Assembly: GCA_002633025.1 (NCBI GenBank) | Contig: NMRB01000706.1 | Span: 169,936 to 233,935 of the forward strand | Reading direction: 5' to 3' | From: Notospermus geniculatus | Taxonomy: Eukaryota; Nemertea; Pilidiophora; Heteronemertea; Lineidae | DNA: 64,000 nucleotides | Part shown: piece by piece, positions 58,788 through 64,000 of the stretch | How the letters are laid out: every line of letters begins with the position of its first letter | How positions within the stretch are numbered: position 1 is the stretch's first letter | Translations under genes and position numbers: made by a program | The notes under the pieces: model-generated | Databases searched by the model: none | What the model was told of the DNA's origin: nothing | The model's input: the letters and a program-made list of their open reading frames with translations, nothing else

Positions 58788-58970
58788 AGGTGTGATAGAA
58801 TCTATTGCCCCCCCTCCCGTCTTTCTGATGTCCCCATGCATTGCTTGTCACATGATTAAGGGTCTTTGTCTCTCTAGAGTCCAATTCAACGGTGCCGCTT
58901 AATCCGTACATTGTAAATGTATTGTTGGGGGACATCACATATCGGGGGACATTAGATTCTATTACACCGG
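58788..58970. mobile_element. MITE, GGTGT-ATAGAAT family, copy 1
   Basis: The end AGGTGTGATAGAATCTATTG is mirrored as ATTCTATTACACCGG. The subterminal segments contain CCCCC/GGGGG. A second copy lies at 60967. Confidence 0.8.
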
Positions 58971-60633
58971 CACACACTCGGCGTTGCAACCATATCGTTT
59001 CCTCGTACATCACGTCCGCTAAATTGCTTTAATTATAGCAATTTAGTTTCGCATATGGTGTCTATCGACGCGGATAGTGATTATCCAATCACCAGGAAGC
59101 AATGACTCTTATTGACCCTTGTAAGAAGTCAATCAAGCAGCTGTAGCTGAACGATGGCTCACCACCGAACTGATTACCACACAGTTTGCGCTCGCGTGAA
59201 AGTAGTCAATGCCGTTACGCCGGTTTCTGCNGACAAGACTGGAAAAAAGTGTGATTCACCAATAAAACACAAATCCCAGTTGATTTGGCAGCTTGTGGGC
59301 CTGACGATCTCCAGTTGTTTGTTCTAACTCAAGGCAACATAAATGACATTTTGACGATTTACATGCTTCTATCCGAAACAATCGTGTCTCCAAAGCGTCC
59401 GGTGGAAAACCTATTGGCATTCAGTCAAATGTCTGCTGAAAGAATTTACCTAAGATATTTGTATAACTAGAAATGTTATTGAAAAGAGGTGTTGTTCCGT
59501 GTCAGTTTTGCAAGGTCGTCCAATTTTCCGTTTCAAAAGATGCAGCGTTGTCTATTTTGTAAGGAATGCTCAGTTATGAAGGAAGTTTCGATTCGAAGCA
59601 TATTAGCGAAACCTTATGAGAAACGGAGGTTGGAATGATCCAGTTCTTCGTGTGTTGACCTATCCGCACAATTTCGTGGAGATGGGCCTCACGTCGACAT
59701 GAGAGGCCAAAAATGTGTCCCGCCAGCCATATTTGCTAGTCGGCTGGAAAAGGTTATCGTCGTTCCATAACATGTTTGTATGCCATACTTAAGCCAAGCG
59801 AATAATCTTCATACGAAATCCAAGCGACTTCTCTTACCTCTCTATTAGCAATTCAGCCATTCCTTCCTTTGTCAGCTGAATGATATATGTGATGGCTAAG
59901 CAAGCAATAGCGCTGAAAACATACCTATTGCTGTGTGACATCAGGTCAAACGGTCACTAATATTACCATTTCTTTACATTACCATTGACAGTAGCAGACC
60001 CAGGATACTTACTTTATATTGGCTGTCTAATACCTGATGGAGAATCCGCAGAAATGTGAAAGGAAGATGGCATTGGCCTACCCTAAGTGTTTCAGCAATG
60101 ACTGACCCATTTAATTCCTATTCAATTGAAACTGCATAAAATGGTATCGACTAATTTATCTTCACACCAGAAGTCAGTTTCTAAGGATTCGTCGTCATAC
60201 CTGTCTAACCATCGGCTCAACACGTCGCTCACCACGTTTTGGGATGATGTACGAGGCCAAAGTAAAGCAGCGTATGTTGATTGCATCGCAAATTGAATAC
60301 GTACGTCAATGACATCTGTCCAATATGGATGTTGTCACCGTGGAAATTTCTACTGCTTTCCTGGCGAAACCGATTGAGAGAGTAACAAGGATTTGGAGAA
60401 TGATTTCTGGCGTCTCTTTGGTCGATAAAAAAGGGAAAATTACGTATAGAGACATATTCTTATCGGGTAACATGGGCCAATCGTTTCTCTGGTGTCGAAG
60501 ACGATTATCGTATTGCTGATGGTGACGGTTTTTAGATACGAAGGTGCGCGGGGACTCGGGCGTCAGATTGACGACCCTTGGACGGTTGTCCTGGTGAATT
60601 TGCTACGTCCCGGCTGTTAAAGTGCGAATACTG
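58971..60633. other. Non-coding stretch
   Basis: A single N lies at 59231 with no duplicate across it. No gene was recognised. Confidence 0.5.
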
Positions 60634-60782
60634 GGGAGGTTTCGAAAGCAAACGATAAACCAAAACTTTACGACAACGTTATTTTTCATACTACACATTG
60701 ACCAGATTTTGCATTGCATTTTCGGTACAAAAATAAAGTTGTCGTTAACGTTACCGTTTATCGTTTGATTTCGAAACCTCCC
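60634..60782. mobile_element. 149-base fold-back MITE
   Basis: GGGAGGTTTCGAAAGCAAAC and further bases (about 50 in all) are mirrored at the right end, finishing TTTCGAAACCTCCC. A few mismatches lie toward the centre. Confidence 0.85.
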
Positions 60783-60966
60783 TATTGTGTGAAAAATTAC
60801 ACACGCCATCTTGAACCTTCGGAGTCCGAAGGCGAAGTGACCGTTTGACCTTGGTACTTCAATTGGCAGAGATGAAGGTGCTGTACTTCTTATCACTTGT
60901 CGTGCCTTGCATCTTGATTGTATGCTTCCTGAGTTGAGGGATCATTGTAAGAACAAGTCCGGTGAC

Positions 60967-61147
60967 CAGGTGTCATAGAATGTAATGCCCCCGATATCAG
61001 ATGCCCGCTTCTTTTGTTCAGGGGACATCTGGTAACAGAAGTTAACAGAAGTTCTGTTTGTCAGTGCCCGGCTGACCCTTAATCCGTCAGAATCTATTGT
61101 TGTGGGGCATCTCATATCGGGGGACATGACATTCTACGACACCGGTG
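60967..61147. mobile_element. MITE, GGTGT-ATAGAAT family, copy 2
   Basis: The end CAGGTGTCATAGAATGTAATG is mirrored as GACATTCTACGACACCGGTG, with subterminal CCCCCGATATCAGATGCCC and its near complement. Length matches copy 1 at 58788. Confidence 0.85.
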
Positions 61148-62264
61148 CAGTTATCACAGGACCGAGGGTTTCGGGTTGTCTGGTGACGTCGAAACGTCGA
61201 ACGAGGAACTGTGCTGCTTCCCAGCCATTCCCGACGTTGCAAACTTATTAGTTAAATCTTATGTCTCATTTCATTCTATCCTCAGTCAAAAGATAAACGA
61301 TCCAAGAAATATCCGCCAGATCCGGCGTGAAATATGCATTTGAAGAAAAAAAATATTACGGTTCGGTGCAAATTGATCAAAGAATATCATAAATTCCTTC
61401 GAACCATTTGCAAAGAAAAAAGTTCCTAAAGCATTTTGTTCAAAGACCATGGATAAAAAGTGGTAACCTTTAAGTTAAGTCCCCACAAGCGACATCATTC
61501 TGTCATTTTTCGGTATGACAATAGTTTTTGTCAAGTAATTTGATTCATTACTTAAGAATTAGGAACATCACAAGTGCGGTTAATAGGATTAGCTGAGAAC
61601 TATCACAGTCAAGGGAGTTTTTCTGCGCCCCCTCGGGTTTGGAATATGGATAAAAGCTGATATAATGGTGAAGCCGACGGGAAGACGAATAGAGGTGCTG
61701 CAGAGACGTTTATCGTTTTCTTGTCGAGTGACACGGACCAAGCGTTGGCGTCTCTTGGGTGTCAAATCAAATCTGCATTGGGTTTATTTCTTGGCATCCT
61801 GTCTGCTGAACCTAATATTCGTTTGAACCGATTTCACCCTCTGTTCGTGCTATATGGCGTGCGTGGTCGAGGTTTCTCATTCTTGGTTACATGATGATCG
61901 CATCCTTGGTGTTTCGTGACCAGTTTTTGTTTGTATCTTAAGAAGCGTTGGTTTTGCTCATAGATCAAGGTCACGTCTTGTTGTTCTCCCTGGTGAATTC
62001 AGTCTTATTATAGTCCACACGCGCTTCTTTGCTTTTTTGAGCTGTCCTCCAATATATAATCCCTTTGCACAACAAGAGAACTTGCACGCAGCCTCAGCTC
62101 CAGTCAGACATCATCACGTAATGCGATTGAATGTTTTAGAATTTGGATCTCGAGGGTAAAAGCGCGAATTTCCCTTAAAAGTCCCTGCATGGAGACACAA
62201 ATCATGTAATCAAACACGTGCAATGTACATGTAGTATACCACTTTGATTGCTCCATCGAGTCGC
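61148..62264. other. Non-coding stretch
   Basis: Nothing was recognised. Confidence 0.45.
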
Positions 62265-62503
62265 CCTCTTAGCTATAAAAAAGGTTCTTTAGGGGTTCTT
62301 TGTGCCTCACCAGAGGAACCCCAAGGTTCTATTTAGAAACTTCTGTAAAGAACCCGAATAGAACCTTTCTGTCGCCAAAGAACCCATAAAAGTTCCAGAT
62401 AGAACCCTTTTCTGAGGGAAAGGTTCTATGTGGAACCTCTAGGGTTCTTAAACAACCCGAGGGTTCTTAATTCAGAGGGTTCTAACCGTTTCGGCTCAGA
62501 GTG
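62265..62503. mobile_element. Second copy of the GGTTCTTT-rich MITE, reversed
   Basis: It aligns along its length with the reverse complement of 36853-37119, with decayed ends (CTCTTAGCTATAAAA and CGGCTCAGAGTG). It is older than the first copy. Confidence 0.85.
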
Positions 62504-62995
62504 GATGCCCCATCCATGCAGAATAGTCATGTACTTGTATATACCTCATTCCTCGCCCCGTCGGTTCACCCAGTCCTCTCATGCAAACAAGCTTGAAGTA
62601 GCCCGCTGGAGAAACCTAATTTAATAGGGCAAATATATTGGTAAACTAAGCTACACTGCTCAAGAATTCATCTCACGTCCTGGTTCGAGTGTAAAGGGAT
62701 TTCACCTAAATTACCATTAGTTACTATGCGCTAGTAGAAAAAGTGCCGTTATTTCCATTCGAAGTCAACTTGGTAAGTAGTGAATTACAACCAAGAGGAG
62801 ATGCCTATCGGCTTTCGATGCAATTCAAAAAGCATTCAAGAGAAAAAACTAAACAGACTTAAGTAATGATTTTTTCCTTTTTATCCTAATTTCTCCCCGA
62901 ATCACGCCGAGTTCCGTGGAGCCGCGCCTGGAATATAGATACATGTTATCAAAAATATTTGATGTTATGTATTTTTGCATCTTTATCGCGTGCAG

Positions 62996-63114
62996 ATCAA
63001 CCAAAATTTACTAAATTAAAATACCCGGTACATTGTATTTGTTACGATTTCTCCTGCATAGAATGTGGGGGGACAAAAGTAGGGTTATCGTTTGTGTACA
63101 CGGATCAGTTTCAG
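62996..63114 (+). other. Possible isolated exon
   Basis: An acceptor (GCGTGCAG) and donor (TTTCAG|GTAATC) bracket 119 open bases encoding PVHCICYDFSCIECGG. No neighbouring exon was found, so this is a weak candidate. Confidence 0.15.
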
Positions 63115-63755
63115 GTAATCTTCGTCATCCAACAAAACCGCGGCCTTGGAAACACCACGTTTCAGACTGCGCGATGCAAAATATCACCGATGCCTTCCGG
63201 GTCTTCTTTTTGTATTCAGCAACTTCTTCTGAATGTGCAAGACAACTGTTGAATTAAACATGTTGCCGAATTGCCAGGACGAAATCCGGGGGACATTCTC
63301 CTTACTCCCTTGCGTTCTCTCACGACAGCTATTTTTCCATCGGGAAACCTTGCTGGGAGCTTTACGGGAGTAGTACTACATCGGTAACCCGAATCTGGAA
63401 TAATTGAATTCCTCCGGCGCGTCACAGTTGGGCGAGATCCTAACGAGTTTATCTAAAAAGTTTACAACCTAAAAGGATTGTTTTGCGCATCCAAGAGCGA
63501 CAAATGACATTTTCAGATTCCTGTGGGCCTCGCGGTCAATCCAAATCTCTCGACTCGAACATTTCCGGTGTCGTGGGAAATGGGGTACCGTTCTCAATAA
63601 TGACGTAGGCCTAAGAGAAAGAGTTTTCAGGCCAGGGGGCAAAATGCGACAATTATGGATGACGGCGGTTCGAATACCCTTGACGACGTCAATGGAAATG
63701 TACTGCCTCTCACCGCTGGCAGCGACTATTAAAGATAATCACAGCGCGGCCAAAC

Positions 63756-64000
63756 GTTACAAAATCTCTCCAGTGGTGAGATTTTGTAACATTATTTTTC
63801 AGCAATGACAGATTTTGTAACGTTACAAAATCTCTCCAGTGGTGAGATTTTGTAACATTATTTTTCAGCAATGACAGCTTTTGTAACGTTTCTCTCCAGT
63901 GGTAAGATTTTGTAACATTATTTTTCAGCAATGAGAGATTTTGTAACGTTACAAAATCTCCCCACTGGTGAGATTTTGTAACATTATTTTTCAGCAATGA
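63756..64000. repeat. Hairpin minisatellite, 66/60-base unit, running off the window
   Basis: Units start at 63756, 63822, 63888 and 63948. Units 1, 2 and 4 contain a perfect 13-base hairpin arm pair, GTTACAAAATCTC and its complement. Unit 3 has lost ACAAAA and is six bases shorter. The right end lies outside the window. Confidence 0.92.

Noticed and set aside
63756-64000. Protein-coding repeat (KNNVTKSHHWRD on the minus strand)
   Set aside because: The frame is a by-product of a 66/60-base hairpin minisatellite and contains the same palindrome read through.

Overview
The window is animal nuclear DNA, AT-rich and intron-rich, with GT-AG introns whose phases join cleanly. A tRNA-derived SINE, many small inverted-repeat transposons and near-identical segments repeated across N gaps suggest a highly heterozygous marine invertebrate. 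The receptor types, the PAN-domain cluster and the very frequent words TACATGTA and TAGGCCTA make an echinoderm my first guess, with hemichordate or amphioxus possible. I cannot name a species. LAYOUT: 1-6807 carries the 3' thirteen exons of a Rho GTPase-activating protein of the ARHGAP29/ARHGAP45/GMIP family (C1 zinc finger, RhoGAP domain, Ser/Pro-rich tail). 8608-8849 is a PAN/apple-like terminal exon. 9730-10105 is a first exon of an orexin/NPFF/SIFamide-like peptide receptor, with a paralogous first exon at 35822-36026. 16399-18697 is a complete two-exon class A receptor. 19627-31229 is a three-unit tandem array of a secreted PAN-domain gene. Unit I is cut off by the unit II duplication, and units II and III carry a long downstream exon with independent frameshifts. 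From 31.4 kb to the end, real genes are scarce. That part is built from tandem duplications, miniature inverted-repeat elements (MITEs), fold-back elements, minisatellites and assembly-overlap duplicates at N gaps. HOW IT WORKS TOGETHER: The RhoGAP gene is an intracellular signalling gene unrelated to its neighbours. The receptors and the secreted PAN proteins look like lineage-expanded surface and extracellular families growing by tandem duplication. The clearest new observation is mechanistic. When duplicated copies in this window are aligned, TA dinucleotides in one copy are replaced in the other by TA-CATG-TA, TA-GGCC-TA, TA-CTTG-TA or TA-GGC-TA. These have the form of Tc1/mariner excision footprints. 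They explain the abundance of the two palindromic words, and two of them fall in frame in the signal-peptide region of the PAN gene.
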